A stretch of DNA of 64,000 nucleotides, taken from the NCBI GenBank assembly GCA_020912385.1, contig CP087220.1:1536859-1600858 (forward strand). The letters run 5' to 3'. The position numbers were made by a program, and so were the translations under genes. The DNA comes from Neofusicoccum parvum. Its lineage: Eukaryota > Ascomycota > Dothideomycetes > Botryosphaeriales > Botryosphaeriaceae. Below are positions 12,857 to 24,036 of this stretch, piece after piece (positions within the stretch are counted from its first letter, which is position 1; the number at the start of each line of letters is the position of its first letter). Below the pieces are notes generated by a model. That model saw only the letters and a program-made list of their open reading frames with translations, searched no databases and was not told the DNA's origin.

Positions 12857-12994
12857 TGTTGGAAATCACGTGTACGTTAGTTGCTAGATTAGGTATAGTA
12901 CCGTGTTTGAGGATAAGTCGGGCACCTCTCCTGCCCCCCCTCACACGGCATGCCAAGAATCGTACTACATTCTGCTTCTCGCCAATTTTCAACA
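12857..12994 (+). repeat. copia B 3' LTR
   Basis: Same 138-base sequence as 7654-7791, TGTTGG to CAACA. Its last base abuts the inverse complement of the TAG stop of TLH copy A (12995-12997). Confidence 0.93.
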
Positions 12995-15900
12995 CTACTC
13001 CTCTAATATCAAGCTCTCCACCCTTCCTATTAGCCATAAAAACTCCTAAGCCAAGTTATTACTCTCGAGCTCGTCCTTCCTCCATACCTGTTTAAGATAT
13101 CCTAGTAGTCTATCTTTATCTTCATCTCCATCCTCTACCGCTGCTGCTACTACCGCTACCACTCCTCCTACTACTTCCTCTTCTAGCCGTAATAACCACC
13201 TCTTCCATACCCTTTGATACCCGTACTTGATCCTATATAACGTACCAATTATTACCCTAAAGAACTGGTACTCGCTACCATGAACCTGCCGTCACCCCTG
13301 CCTACTACCATTGCTCTCCCACCTGTTACAGATTGCCTGTGGTACCCCGCAGCGAAAGCAGCCCGAGTACCTCTCAAACCTAATTCTTCCCTATATCTCG
13401 CGCCTCTCCTCATCCGCCTGCCTACCCCGCTCTGTTGGACAGTGGCTAACACTGTACTGGTCTTCCCTACCTACTGCCTTACATACTAAACATACCCCCT
13501 TCCACCTCTGTAGCTTTCTCTGAAGCAGTTCTGCATCTGCATACACCTGTTGTATCTGCCTGGCCTGCCTTGCCCTTATTCCTACCTGCTGCTGCTGCTG
13601 CCTTTGAAACTCCTACCTGTCTAATTCTCTTTGTTGCGTACTTTGCTCTTCATCTTGCCGGCTTTCCTGCTATCTTTCCTGCTGTCTTTCCTGCTGTCTT
13701 TCCTGCTGTCTTTCCTGCTGGCTTTCCTGCTGTCTTCCCTGCTGTCTTCCCTGCTGTCTTTCCTACTGATTTTCCTGCTGATTTTCCTGCTGCTTCTCTC
13801 TTTGCTGCTGCATCCTCTACTGCTTCTCTCTTTGCTGCTGATTTTCCTGCTGCTGCCTTCTCTGCTGCTCTTTTTGCTGCTGCTCTCTTTGTTGCTGTAA
13901 CTGTTGCTGCTGGTACTCTTGCTGCTGGTGCTTCCTCTGCTACTCTTGCTGCTCTTACTGCTCTTGCTGCTCTTGCTGCTGCTGCTTCCTTTGCTGCTGT
14001 TGCTTTCTCTGCTGCTACTGTTCCCTCTGCTACTACTCCCTCTGCTCACTCCTCTACTGCTGCTCCTCCCTCCACTGCTGCTGCTGCTGCTCCCTCAACT
14101 GCTGCTGCTCCCTCAACTGCTGCTGCTCCCTCTGCTGCCACTACTGCTCCTACTGCTCTTCTTGCTGCTTCCTCTACTGCTGCTGCTGCTGCTCCCCCCT
14201 CTACTGCTGCTACCCCTGCTGCTGCCGCTGCTGCTGGTACTGGTCTACACTCTGTTCTTCCTCTACCTCCTCGTCTATAATTTCTTGCCCAAGCTCCCTT
14301 CTATTTCTACAAAAATCGCACCTTTCTTCCCCCTTCTCCTCCTCCTCCTCCTCCTCCTCCTCCTTCTCCCCCTGCTGCTGCACCTGCCGGCATTCCACCC
14401 GCCCAAATCTACCATCTAAAAACTCGTCCATCACCGTTCTCCTACACAGCCCCCCATCTAGATACCGCCTTACCAGCCGGTCATCACTCTTCTCCCCCCC
14501 CTGAACCATCACTGCTCTACTGGCCAGTCCATTCTTTCCTGCCCTGCCGCTCTCCTGCGCGTAGTCCAGAAAATCCCGCGGCTTATCCGTGTGGATGATA
14601 AGCCTGATACCTGGAATATCAATCCCCATACCTAACGCGCTGGTGGCCACCACTACACGCACTACTCCTGCCTTGAAGTCCTCTAGCACCTCCTTCTTCC
14701 TAGCTTCTAACATCTTGCTGTAAAATACCTCGCACTGGAATAGCCCTGCATCCACCAAGCTCTTCACCCTGCTCACTGTATTGTAGTAGATGACCACCTT
14801 CCCTTCCACCGTTGCCTACAGTTCCTCTTCTACTATCTCTTCTATTTTCCTATTCTGCGCCTTCTTCCCCCCTTGTCTTCCTCGCCATCCTCTCCCTCTT
14901 CCTCCTCTCCCTCCTCCTCCCCCTCCTTCCTTCTCCACCTCCAGCTCCACCCCTACTACCTGGTAGCTGACGTTTCTGCGGGTGGTGACCGCCCTGAATA
15001 CCACTACCTCAGCCGCAGTCCAGCCCATCCTGCGCCACAGCTCCGCCTCTTTACTGGGTGGCAGCGTCGCTGTCAGCAGAACCATCTGCGTTTCTGCTGC
15101 TATAAGCTTCCCTAGCTGCTGTAGCTGCTTGCGGAAGTCTACCTGGTCGTTCAGCACTACGTGGTACTCGTTAATGATGATCCTGTCCAGCTGCCTCATC
15201 GCCCTTAGCCGGTTTAAAAACGTCATGAACTCGTCGCTCAGTACTGCCTCCGGCGTGACCAGCACGATTGACTCCGCGTCTGGCAGCCGCCTTGCCTCCC
15301 ACTCCGCGCAGCTGATACCCAGCTTGCTGTAGCGCTCTTTCATGTCCGCTCGCAGCGCGATAAGTGGTACCACCACCACTATCGTTCCTCCTGGCTCCGT
15401 CCAAGCCGGCAGCATGAACAAGATGCTTTTCCCAGCTCCGGTCAGTATCACTGCCACCACCGGGCTCACTCCAGCCTAGATGGCGGTCACCGCCTCTTCC
15501 TAGACGCTGCGGAACTCGGCTTTCTTTCCCATTAGCCTTTGCAGCTGCTCCTTCGCGTTGGCCCTCTTCAGCCTCGCCCAGCGGTCCAGCCGCTCCTCGT
15601 CCGCGTCGTCCTTAAACGGGCAGCGCTTCCTCTTCCTAGAAGCCGCCGCCGCCGCCGCCGCCCGCTCCTGGCTTTTAAATGCCAACTGGAAGCCCAAGAA
15701 GCGGTGCTAGTCGGTGCTGGAAGCGCGGAATAGCAGCCTCTTCTCCGCTACCACGCCCGCCTGCTCCATCATCCCACGCGCGTAGATCAAGCCTGCAGTG
15801 TGGGAAGTATGTCCTGCCTGGGCGTCTACAATAGCTGCTGCTACCTGGTCTTCTCCCTCCATCTACTACTGCTCCTGCTCATTCCTCTCTCCTCCCTCCT

Positions 15901-18721
15901 CATCCACCCTGAACGCGCTGGAGCCGCGCATAAACCGCCTGCTGATGCTAATAGCGACGTCCCTGTACGCCCTGACCGTTAGCTCCTGGCCTAAGCTGAT
16001 CCTGCTCTCCTTCTTCATCGCCTCCCTCATACGCTCCGTCGTCCACCTCTTCTCCCCCGCCTCTACTGGCCACATGTAGGCCGAGATCTGCTCGCTTCCT
16101 CGTACTACTGCCAGCATGCGCTGGTGGAATGGCAAGACTAGCCATAGATACCATACCACCAGCTCCCCTACCTCCCTGGGCAGATACCTGTGGATCACCT
16201 TGATATCCTCGGACATGGCGTAGCCCTTGTGGTAGCGCGTGACGAACACAACCAGCCCATCCTCTACGAAGATGTTGCGGTGCCCTCCCTTAGCCGTGTT
16301 GCTATGCCTGATACTGAGAATCTCCGGCCCTCTTGCCGGCTGTCTACCAGTGATGTGTATTAGCAGCAGCAGCTTCTCCCTAAACTCGGCCACCTGCGCT
16401 GCATATGCATCCACCGCCTACCTGCTGATACCTAAGCTTATATTTTCCCTGGTGAACCTCTTCCTCACAGTAGTGATTCCCATAATCCTGTTAAACAGCC
16501 AAGTGTTCCCGTCTGCTAGCAGCCTGGTACGCTGGTCCTGCAGAAAGCTCCACCCTCTGCGCTCCTCAGCTGGGTTGTCCCTGATTGAATCCCACGGTAC
16601 TGCTGGTACATCCATTTCCCCATGCTCTTTCTTGTAGCTGTGGCCAAACAGCAGCTCCTAGAGCAGCAGCTGGCGAGTATCGTTCAGCAAGCCGTACACC
16701 ATGCCCCTAAACTTGGCCATGGTGAACTGGATGCCCTGGTACAGCAGCTGCTCCTGCCCATTCCACCCCACGTGGCCCTTGGTGGTGGTGTTGTAGTGGA
16801 TCTTCATCCCGTAAGTGCGCAGATCTAGTATCCACTGCATAGGACTGTAGCTGCCTCGGATCATAAAGCTGTCCATCATCTTGGTCACCAGCTCCAAGCA
16901 GCTCATCTTCATCTGGCTGCACCGGCTGCGCTTGCTGCGCCTACTGCTGTCCCTAGCGCTGCCCTGGCCGCTGCTGGTCCTGCTGCTGGCGCTGTCCTGG
17001 CTGCTACTGCTCCTGCCGCCCTGGCCGCTGCTGCTCCTGCCGCCCTGGCTGCTGCTGCTGTCCTGGCTGCTACTGCTGCTACTGCCAGTATCGCCTCCAC
17101 CACAACCGCCAGCGCCGTCCTCCTCCTCCTCCTCCTCCTCCTCCTCCTCCTCAAAGTCCCATGCGCTGCCCCTACTGCTGAACTCCTCCCTATCCTCCCC
17201 CTCCTCTTCTGCTACTGCTAGACCCGACATCTCCAGCGCCTTCTGCACCACCATGAAGCGCCCCACCTTGATGATGGCTGACAGAATCGCCGTATACAGA
17301 CCCGGCTCCCTCCAGCCGGTGGGGGTGACTCCCTGGACTGCCAGAGCGCAGACTAGAGCGCTGTCGTACTCGCGCTGCGTGATCCTCTGGTTCAGTAGTT
17401 CAATGCAAAAGTCCAAGCACGCCTTCTAGATCCTGGATAGCCTTAGTGGTTGCTGCTGCTGCTGCCGCTCTGAATCAGCTTCTCTCTGGCTGCTGCTTCC
17501 TTCTCCTTCCCCTTTATTATTATTATTACTTCCCTCTTCTCCCTCCTCTCCCTCCTCGCTTTCTTCCTCTCTCCCCTCCCCCTCCTCTTCTTCTTCTTGG
17601 TTTACAGCTTGCTCTGCCTCCTCCATTAGCCTGGTGAATGCCATAGACTGCCTGCGGGTGAACCTGTACTCTGGGCTTCTCCAGTCATGCTCTTACTCTT
17701 ACTGCTGCTGCTGCTGCTGCTACTGCGTCCTGACGAAGAATATTAGCACCTGCTTCCACGCTCTCGACCTGTCCGCGATGGCTTCTCCCTCCTGGTATGG
17801 CTGCAGTGGGCGGTACTGGTTCTAGTGCTTCTCGGTCTTCATCAGCTCTATGCGGACGAAGATGCCGACGCGCTCGGTGGTGGATGCCTGGCCGATACGC
17901 GTAACCTCCTCCATGGCCTTCCAGACAGCCGCTGCTGCCGGTTCTTCCGCCTGGTCCGGGTCTGCGTTGGGCTCCCTGATCGACGCCAGCAGCTCGTCGC
18001 GGTTCAGCCGGGCCAGGTACGGCAGCCACTGCGTCCTGTCCAGCTACGGGCTGACCTCATCCTTCTCCCCGTCCTCGATCGTCGCCCGCGCCCGCTTCTC
18101 GAGCTCCTCCCAGTTCCGGTTCGCGTTGTTCCACGCCCGCTGCCATAGCAGCTGCTCTCCTCCCTCCCCTCCCTCCCTCCCTCCCTGGGCGGGCCGCGCC
18201 TGGTCCTCCTGCGCTCGCTCCTCCCCCAGCTGGCAGACTTCAAAGTACTGCGAGCCGTGGCGGCTGGGGAAGAAGCGCTAGCAGTAGACCGGCCTAGCCG
18301 CCTCTTGAAATCGCCTCTCCGCCGTTTCCTCCTTGCTCTTACCTAAGCCGCCCCCCTTGCTGCTACCGCCGCTTACCGACCACTCGTACACCTTGCGCCA
18401 GTGCTCTTTCATGCTCTTCCGACCTCTGCAGATGTGCTGGCAGCCGCCTGGGTCCTTCCGGCATAGTAGCCCATCCTTGAACAGCGGCAGCTCCGCGATG
18501 GGCCGCTGCACCTAGACTGGCACTTCCAGCTCGTCCGAGAGCTCGATTAAGCCGTACCAGCTTCTAACCTCATCGCCGACCATCTCCGCCTGCTTCCGGC
18601 CCATCCGGTGGTGTTTACCCCGTAGATGGCCTTCTACCTGGTCTGGCCATACCGCGTGCCGGCACTCCCTGCAGATCGCGAGCCGGTGCTCTACCTGGTA
18701 ATAAAAGTAAGCGGTCGCCAT
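12995..18721 (-). pseudogene. TLH copy A: C2H2 - tyrosine-recombinase-like - RecQ helicase - zinc knuckle
   Basis: ATG at 18719-18721 (MATAYFYYQVEHRL) follows the conserved upstream array. Domains on the minus strand: a C2H2 finger (CRECRHAVWPDQVEGHLRGKHH), a second C2H2-like finger near 18430, and acidic and Ser/Gly/Gln-rich linkers (17150-16920). Next comes a recombinase-like block (16410-15800) with ARGPEI, YHKGY, RAYR and GHTSHTAGLIYAR. The RecQ core (15470-14500) has TGAGKS, TATLPP, GMGIDIPG and QESGRAG. After that come a long CTG/CAG tract and a Cys-rich end (CFRCGVPQAIC) near 13360. Helicase motif II reads NEYH instead of DECH. In-frame stops occur near 18511, 16660, 16425, 15865, 15710, 15498, 15480 and 14820, mostly TAG from CAG/TGG. 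Unlike copies C and D, the segment before the GH motif (about 15800-15830) is intact. Confidence 0.9.
13570..14245 (-). repeat. CTG/CAG-rich trinucleotide tract of TLH copy A
   Basis: About 680 bases dominated by CTG (CAG on the coding strand) with interruptions. It contains a 15-base imperfect tandem unit (mtttcctgctgtc type, about 13665-13790). In the TLH frame it encodes a Gln/Arg-rich stretch; the other frames give poly-Ala/Ser and poly-Leu. The same tract recurs in copies C, D and E at different lengths. Confidence 0.9.
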
Positions 18722-18837
18722 TGATGCGTTAGTTAGTATTATCTGGCTGGTGCTAGCGCTGCTGCTGCTGCTGCTGCTACTACTACTTCTACCCCTACCA
18801 CTACCGCCGCCGCCGCCGCCGCACGGATCAGCCTTAC

Positions 18838-18882
18838 CCCATTAAAATCTTCAACCCTAACCCTACTCTTACCCTAAGTTAC
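18838..18882 (-). repeat. interstitial telomere-like motif, TLH unit A
   Basis: On the minus strand it reads GGGTAACTTAGGGTAAGAG and then TAGGGTTAGGGTTG. It is a degenerate run of the TTAGGG repeat that caps the chromosome at 63877-64000. Confidence 0.8.
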
Positions 18883-19004
18883 CCTAAGTGCGAAATATCT
18901 CGCGACGTAGCGGTCGGACCTCGATGCACCTTATAGTAAAAATAGTCGGCCAGTCGCGCTCTGCGACCCCGCGGAGGTCTGAGCCGGATTGGACCACCCC
19001 AACC

Positions 19005-19100
19005 TGAGTCCAACGTACTCAGTCCAACGTACCCCCCCAACCCCAACCTACCCGGAGAATTTCGTGTGGGGGCTGAGTCCAACGTACGTGCGTTGGACTC
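19005..19100 (-). other. TLH unit A iteron array (palindrome plus two direct half-sites)
   Basis: Palindrome arms GAGTCCAACG (19075-19084) and CGTTGGACTC (19091-19100) are separated by the 6 bases TACGTG. After a 42-base gap come two direct copies on the TLH strand, GTACGTTGGACTGA (19019-19032) and GTACGTTGGACTCA (19005-19018), period 14. All four half-sites share CGTTGGACT. Confidence 0.85.
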
Positions 19101-19129
19101 GCACCTTTTAGGTTAAGGATATTAAAAGT

Positions 19130-20324
19130 CAAGGAGAACTTAAAACCCTCTAGCTATATAAACATCTTTAGCTAGAAAATAAGTAAGAGGATTAATATCT
19201 CTTCTATAAAATAAGAAATTACCTCGGCCTTTATCTAGCTAAAGATAGGATATAGCTACTTTAAGTCCTATTTATACCGCTTTAATCGACTAGATAACGA
19301 GCGGTGTAAGTGTACTAATACCTTAAAATAAACGCCTAAACACCTCCTACTTAGGTGCCCTAAATATAGAGCTAAAAGGCTACTAGTTAAGAACTACCTT
19401 AATAGTTAAGAACCCCAACTAAAAGGCCTATTAGATAGACCCTAAGGAATACTAAAAACCTTAGAATTCCTTAAGAAAATAAGAATATCCACCTATTTAT
19501 TTATTTATTTATTTATTTGTGTTTAACATCTGTGTAGAGTCTAAGACTATTATAGATAGGACTAGGTCTATTCTATATAAGGGGCTAGGTATATTTTAAT
19601 TTTCCATAGTAAACGAGGCTCCGACCGGAGGGATAACTAATATACTAGGAAAGAAAGAGGTTTTATAGAAGAGGTATTATAGGAAATATTAGAAGATTAT
19701 ATAGAAGAGGGGGTAGAAGTACGTGTTTATAGTGTCTTACTAGACGGGTTATCTAGATACTACTTCCGGATAGATATCCTTGTTTTTATTAGGAATTCTA
19801 AGGTTTTAGATATTTCTATTAGGGCGTCTAGTAGGTTTACTAGGTCTAGATTACTATTATTTAGTTGCCGTTTTAGTTCCTCTTAAGGGAGGTGATATTC
19901 GCGGCATCTAAGTAATAGGTAGTATGGTATTTAAATTGAGTTGCCTAAACACTTATACCGCTCGTTGTCTACCCGGTTAAAGTGGTATAAATAGGACTTA
20001 AAGTAGCCGTGTTCTAACTTTAGTTAGATAAAGGATGAGGCGATTTCCCGCTCTAAGAATATCCACCTAGAAGTAGTATCTAGGTAATCTATCTAATAAG
20101 ACACTATAAATACGTACTTCCACCCCTTTTCTTTATCCTTCCTAAGTACTTCCTAGTTATTTCCTTATATACGCCTTTATAAAACCTATTTCTTCCCTTA
20201 TCTATAAGTTATCCCCTTGGTAAAGGAACCGTTGATTTTAGAAGATTGAAATGTACCTAGCCCCTATATAGAATAGGCCTAGCCTCGTCTATAATAGTCT
20301 TAGACTCTACACAGACGTTAAACA

Positions 20325-20359
<35 letters not shown>

Positions 20360-20375
20360 AAGTCCTTAAGGTCCT
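19130..20375 (+). mobile_element. Tad1-type LINE 3' end (plus), split by another LINE
   Basis: The plus-strand translation at 19240-19490 gives an ORF2 C-terminus (YFKSYLYRFN ... CKC ... HLLLRCPKYRAKR ... LEFLKKIRIS), typical of fungal Tad1-clade LINEs. The 3' non-coding part resumes at 20070 and ends in an (AAAT)n tail at about 20325-20359. The two halves are separated by a minus-strand LINE at 19496-20054. The sequence is AT-rich and full of stops (RIP). Confidence 0.75.
19496..20054 (-). mobile_element. 5'-truncated LINE inserted in reverse orientation, with target duplication
   Basis: The minus strand repeats the same LINE 3' end: the YFKSYLYHFN region at 20045-19945, an SKTLEFLIKTRIS-like end near 19800, then non-coding sequence and a (TTTA)n tail at 19496-19519. 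It is flanked by a 15-base direct repeat, AAGAATATCCACCTA, at 19481-19495 and 20055-20069, the target duplication expected from target-primed reverse transcription. Confidence 0.8.
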
Positions 20376-21945
20376 ACTTAATAACTAGCTTACTATAATA
20401 TCTTATATCACTAAGGTTACGAGTAAGGCGATTATATAATACCTAGTAATTAAGAGACTTAAAGGTATTAGCTTAAGAGGAATAAGATAACTATACTAGA
20501 TAATAGTTATCCTAATAACTAACTATATAGCGTTAACGTGGTACGGTCTAGAACGACTAGAAGTAGAAAAGCTAGTATAGTATCTAGAAAGAGTCTAGCG
20601 ATTAGAAGTATAGACGATTATAGGCGTCTTTTATATAGTTACCCTCTCTACTACTAAAGGAGAAGCGTACCTAATACTAGTAAATCTTCAATTACGCGTA
20701 AAAGTATCGAAGTATCTAGTAAGACTATATATACTACTAGTAGATAATCTAGTATTAGACTACGTTAAGCGTTTTCCTAAGTAGAGAGAGATATATCCCT
20801 CTCTATTAAGAAAGACTTAGGACTATTATAAAAAAATTATTACTCTAGAAAGAACAGTCCCTATAGAAACTATTATACTATAGACTCTCCCACTATAGGA
20901 GTATAATATCCAGCTAAATATTATTATTACCAACCAGGACAGTACGATAGCTAAGGTATAAACCCTACCGATTATAGATACTATCTTTACCGATGGGTTA
21001 AGTAGGCACGGGCTCTATAGTATAATAGTAGTATACTAGACTAGAATTAAAAGCTTCACGGTAATTAGGTAAGAGATAGTAGAACGGAGCTAAAATTTAA
21101 TAGTAGTAATAGCGGAATTATAAGCTATAGTATTTACACTAGAATAACTAGTCTAACGCCTATAGTAGATAAATATACTAATACTAGGCCGTATTATACA
21201 TACTTTCTAGATAGTTACGGACAGTATAAAGGTACTCTAGTAGGTAGGGACATTATAAGCAAGCCTATTAGGCTAGTATCTAGTTAAGAGAATACGGGAG
21301 CTTATAGTTAGAATCGAGGTTAAGGGCGTAGTAGTTATATTTATATAGGTTCTAGTTTATAGTGGAGTTGCCGGGAACGAGGCAGCACACCAAGTCGTAT
21401 AAGAGATAATAGTACCTAGGCTATAACTAACGATTAATAGACAAAATAGACGACGAGTAAGAGAAATAGTTAAGGCGCTAATAAAGTAGTAGCTATACTA
21501 GAAATAAGAGAACGTAGTAGTAAAGCCAAGCCTATAGGGGAAATATATACGTAAGCTAGGTGGAGTCTTTCTAGAATAATATATACTACAGCTATATAAT
21601 AGCCTTAACGTAGAAAGTATAGTAATTCTCATCTAGTATTAGACTAATTATAGCTTCCTTTAGGAATTTCTCTACCAGCTACGGAGAGAGGAATTAGGAT
21701 AGTATAAGTATAAATATAGGCTAGAGATAGTATAGTATATTCTTTTAGTCTACCTATAGTAGTAGTAGGCCCGTAAAGATTTAGAAAGTAGCGTAGGGGA
21801 AAGGTAAGAAAACGTTTTATATATACTTAAAGAGTAAAGTAGGAGGCAGGACTAGCGGACTAAACAACTAGTTAATAGACTAAAGAAATAATAGAGGCTA
21901 GATATATAAGTAATTAAGACGGTAATTTAATTTCTAAAATTAACT
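20376..21945 (+). mobile_element. RIP-degraded LINE ORF2 fragment (post-RT, RNase H, zinc end)
   Basis: Conceptual plus-strand translation shows a post-RT thumb region (20540-20870), an RNase H domain around 20930-21450 (IFTDG; AGNEAAHQV) and a Cys/His-rich C-terminal region near 21650-21750 (EFLYQLR). Stops are very frequent and the region is strongly AT-rich. It is cut on the right by pogo-1 at TA 21945-21946. Strength of the call comes from the RNase H motifs. Confidence 0.7.
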
Positions 21946-21946
21946 A

Positions 21947-21995
21947 TAACGTAGTTTATCATCGAGTCGGACACATCATCGAGTCGGACAAGATT
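21947..21995 (+). repeat. pogo-1 left TIR (49 bases)
   Basis: Perfect inverse complement of 23763-23811; contains a doubled 16-base motif, ATCATCGAGTCGGACA. Confidence 0.95.
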
Positions 21996-22046
21996 CCTCA
22001 CCACCACCACCCCAACTTCACAACGCGTTTTTCCTCCACCACAACG

Positions 22047-23711
22047 ATGCAGGTTCTTACTCTTGAGTCTCGCATTATTCTTGCGATCGAGGCGAAGCGA
22101 ACGACACCCCAATTAACTTTACGACGGCTTGTTGAGCTCTACAATGTTCCTCGGAGTACACTCAGTGACAGATTGGCTGGTAGGACTCCAAGGGCGGATA
22201 CTCGCAACGGGCGGTCGACTCTAACGACTGCAGAGGAGGAGGCAATTGTTCAATACATCCTTGATCTAGATTCCCGAGGATTTTCGCCTCGGAGGGCTGA
22301 CGTTGAAGATATCGCGAATTTGTTGACGGTAGAGCGTAACGCGCGACGCGTCGGAAAGTGCTGGACTGACCGCTTTATTACACGACGACCAGAGCTCCGC
22401 ACGCGTTTCTCTCGCGCCTACGACTACCAGAGGGCCTTACAAGAAGATCCTGACGTGTTAAGCGCGTGGTTCTCTCTAGTCGCCAATATGCGTACGAAGT
22501 ACGGCATCTAAGACTGCGATTTCTACAACTTTGATGAAACAGGCTTTATGATGGGCATGATTCGGCCTGGAATGGTTGTTACGCGCTCTGACCGGGTCGG
22601 CAAGCCAAAGGCTATTCAGCCAGGCAACCGAGAATGGGCAACGGCAATTTGCAGTGTTGCGGCAGATGGTTTCGTGGTGCCGCCTTTTCTCTGCATCGCA
22701 GGCCGATTCCACCTTGCCGCCTGGTACTCTGGCGGCCACGTTCCGGCCAAATGGGTAATCAAAACAACTCAGAACGGCTGGACTGATCATAAGACCGGTC
22801 TCGACTGGCTTCAGCACTTTGACCAGCATACTAAATCCCGCCGGAAGGGTCGGTGGCGGATGCTAGTACTGGATGGCCATGAGAGCCACATCAACGCCGA
22901 ATTTGACAAATACTGCAAAGAACACAACATCGTTCCGCTCTGTCTACCTGCTCATTCTTCGCATCTAACCCAGCCTCTCGATGTTGGCATTTTTGGACCG
23001 TTAAAGAAGGCGTATGGTACTGAGATTTCGTTTCTCGCTCGGGCCAACGTTACGCATATTACAAAGGACGACTTCCTCCCCGCGTTTAAAACCACCTTCG
23101 AAGCAATTTTTACCAAACAAAATATCGAAGGCGGTTTTCGAGGCACTGGCCTAGTCCCTTTTAATCCAGATGCCGTACTTTCGAAGCTGGATGTTAAGTT
23201 GCGGACACCAACGCCTTCTGGAAGCTCCGACGGCCTACCCCAACCTTGGGTCTCTCAGACACCGCAGACCGCCACCGAAGCTATCTCGCAGTCAACTTTA
23301 ATTAAGAATCAGGTGGCTCGACATCAGGGAAGCTCTCCAACGCCAATTCTAAATTCTATCGACCAGTTGGCAAAGGCTACAGTAGCAAATAGCCACCAGC
23401 TAACGCTTTTAACTAGCGAGGTCAAGGCACTTCGAGAGGCAAATGAGGCTCTCTCAAAGCGCCGGCGGGCTAAAAGGACCCGATTACAAGATTCGGGGCC
23501 TCTTACTGGCAAGGAAGCTAGCCGGCTCTTAGTTCAAAAGGGCGTTGTTGAGCAGGAAGGTCCTAATGAAGATATAGGGGAGGGGTCATCGAAACGTCGT
23601 AAAACGGGTGCGCGACTCTGTGGTATCTGTCGTAAGGCCGGCCACAATGCAAGAACATGCCCAGAGGCTAAGGATGTAAATAGTTCTTCGGATTCCGACT
23701 CGAACGAGTAA
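22047..23711 (+). pseudogene. pogo-1 transposase, one premature stop
   Basis: ATG at 22047, 555 codons to TAA at 23711. The N-terminal helix-turn-helix (psq type, TPQLTLRRLVELYNVPRSTL) and CENP-B-type second HTH (to about residue 140) bind DNA. The DDE core shows DET in FYNFDETGFM, D in LVLDGHESH, and D in TQPLDVGIFGPLK, so DDD as in pogo/Fot1. The C-terminus has a coiled, basic region and a CCHC knuckle (CGICRKAGHNARTC). A TAA at 22509-22511 splits the frame just before the first catalytic Asp; one C-to-T change (CAA to TAA) accounts for it. Otherwise the gene is strikingly intact compared with the surrounding RIP debris. Confidence 0.93.
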
Positions 23712-23762
23712 CTTTAATGTGTTTTTCGTGGAGTTGTGGCGATTTGAAGTTGTGGTGTTCGA

Positions 23763-23811
23763 AATCTTGTCCGACTCGATGATGTGTCCGACTCGATGAT
23801 AAACTACGTTA
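23763..23811 (-). repeat. pogo-1 right TIR (49 bases)
   Basis: Inverse complement of 21947-21995 without mismatch. Confidence 0.95.
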
Positions 23812-23918
23812 TAGCTATCCGGCCTAGATAGAACTAGTAGGGCGACGTAGCCACCGTATAATTACTAAATAGAGTTGGGTTAAGAAGTAAAATAAGGTAA
23901 TAATAGATGAAAGATATA

Positions 23919-23961
23919 ACGTGTCGGATAAGCGAGTGCAACAGACAAGCGAGTGCAACAC
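23919..23961 (+). repeat. pogo-2 left TIR
   Basis: Matches the inverse complement of 25724-25766 except at base 5 (G versus A). Contains a doubled AAGCGAGTGCAACA. Confidence 0.92.
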
Positions 23962-24036
23962 TTTTACAACTTAAACCAATCTAATTGCGAATAACTCCCC
24001 AACGCCTTTTAAAATCAACTACCTATAGTAACTATA

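Larger units (their letters stand above)
7654..12994 (+). mobile_element. copia B: Ty1/copia element with both LTRs
   Basis: Two 138-base LTRs (7654-7791 and 12857-12994), essentially identical by eye, bound an internal region with gag, protease, integrase, RT and RNase H in copia order. Near-identity of the LTRs suggests recent insertion, yet the internal ORF has several stops. The five bases before the 5' LTR (CCTTG) and after the 3' LTR (CTACT) do not match, so the expected target duplication is missing. Confidence 0.94.
18722..19125 (-). promoter_or_regulatory. upstream region of TLH copy A with telomere-like block and iteron array
   Basis: Read toward the gene: a remnant of the unit edge (about 19105-19125), a palindrome (19075-19100), two direct repeats (19005-19032), a TATA-like stretch (TTTTTACTATAAG, about 18930), and a telomere-like block with GTAGGGTTAGGGTTG (18838-18882). 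A GGC/CAG-rich leader precedes the ATG. The same order is present before copies B, C and D. Confidence 0.75.
21947..23811 (+). mobile_element. pogo-1: Tc1/mariner-pogo (Fot1-like) DNA transposon
   Basis: A 1865-base element with 49-base perfect terminal inverted repeats (21947-21995 and 23763-23811) starting TAACGTAG. It is flanked by TA on both sides (21945-21946, 23812-23813), the target duplication of this superfamily. Each TIR contains two tandem copies of ATCATCGAGTCGGACA, likely transposase-binding half-sites. It carries one transposase gene, broken by a single stop. Confidence 0.95.

Noticed and set aside
13570..14419. Long Leu-, Ala- or Ser-rich ORFs on both strands over CAG/CTG tracts (also at 53344-54469, 56836-57342, 62066-62522)
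   Set aside because: Trinucleotide repeats are open in several frames; the only supported frame is that of the TLH gene.
18721..19100. Minus-strand 67-aa ORF 18879-19082 upstream of TLH copy A
   Set aside because: It lies over the iteron array and has no counterpart before copies B-D.
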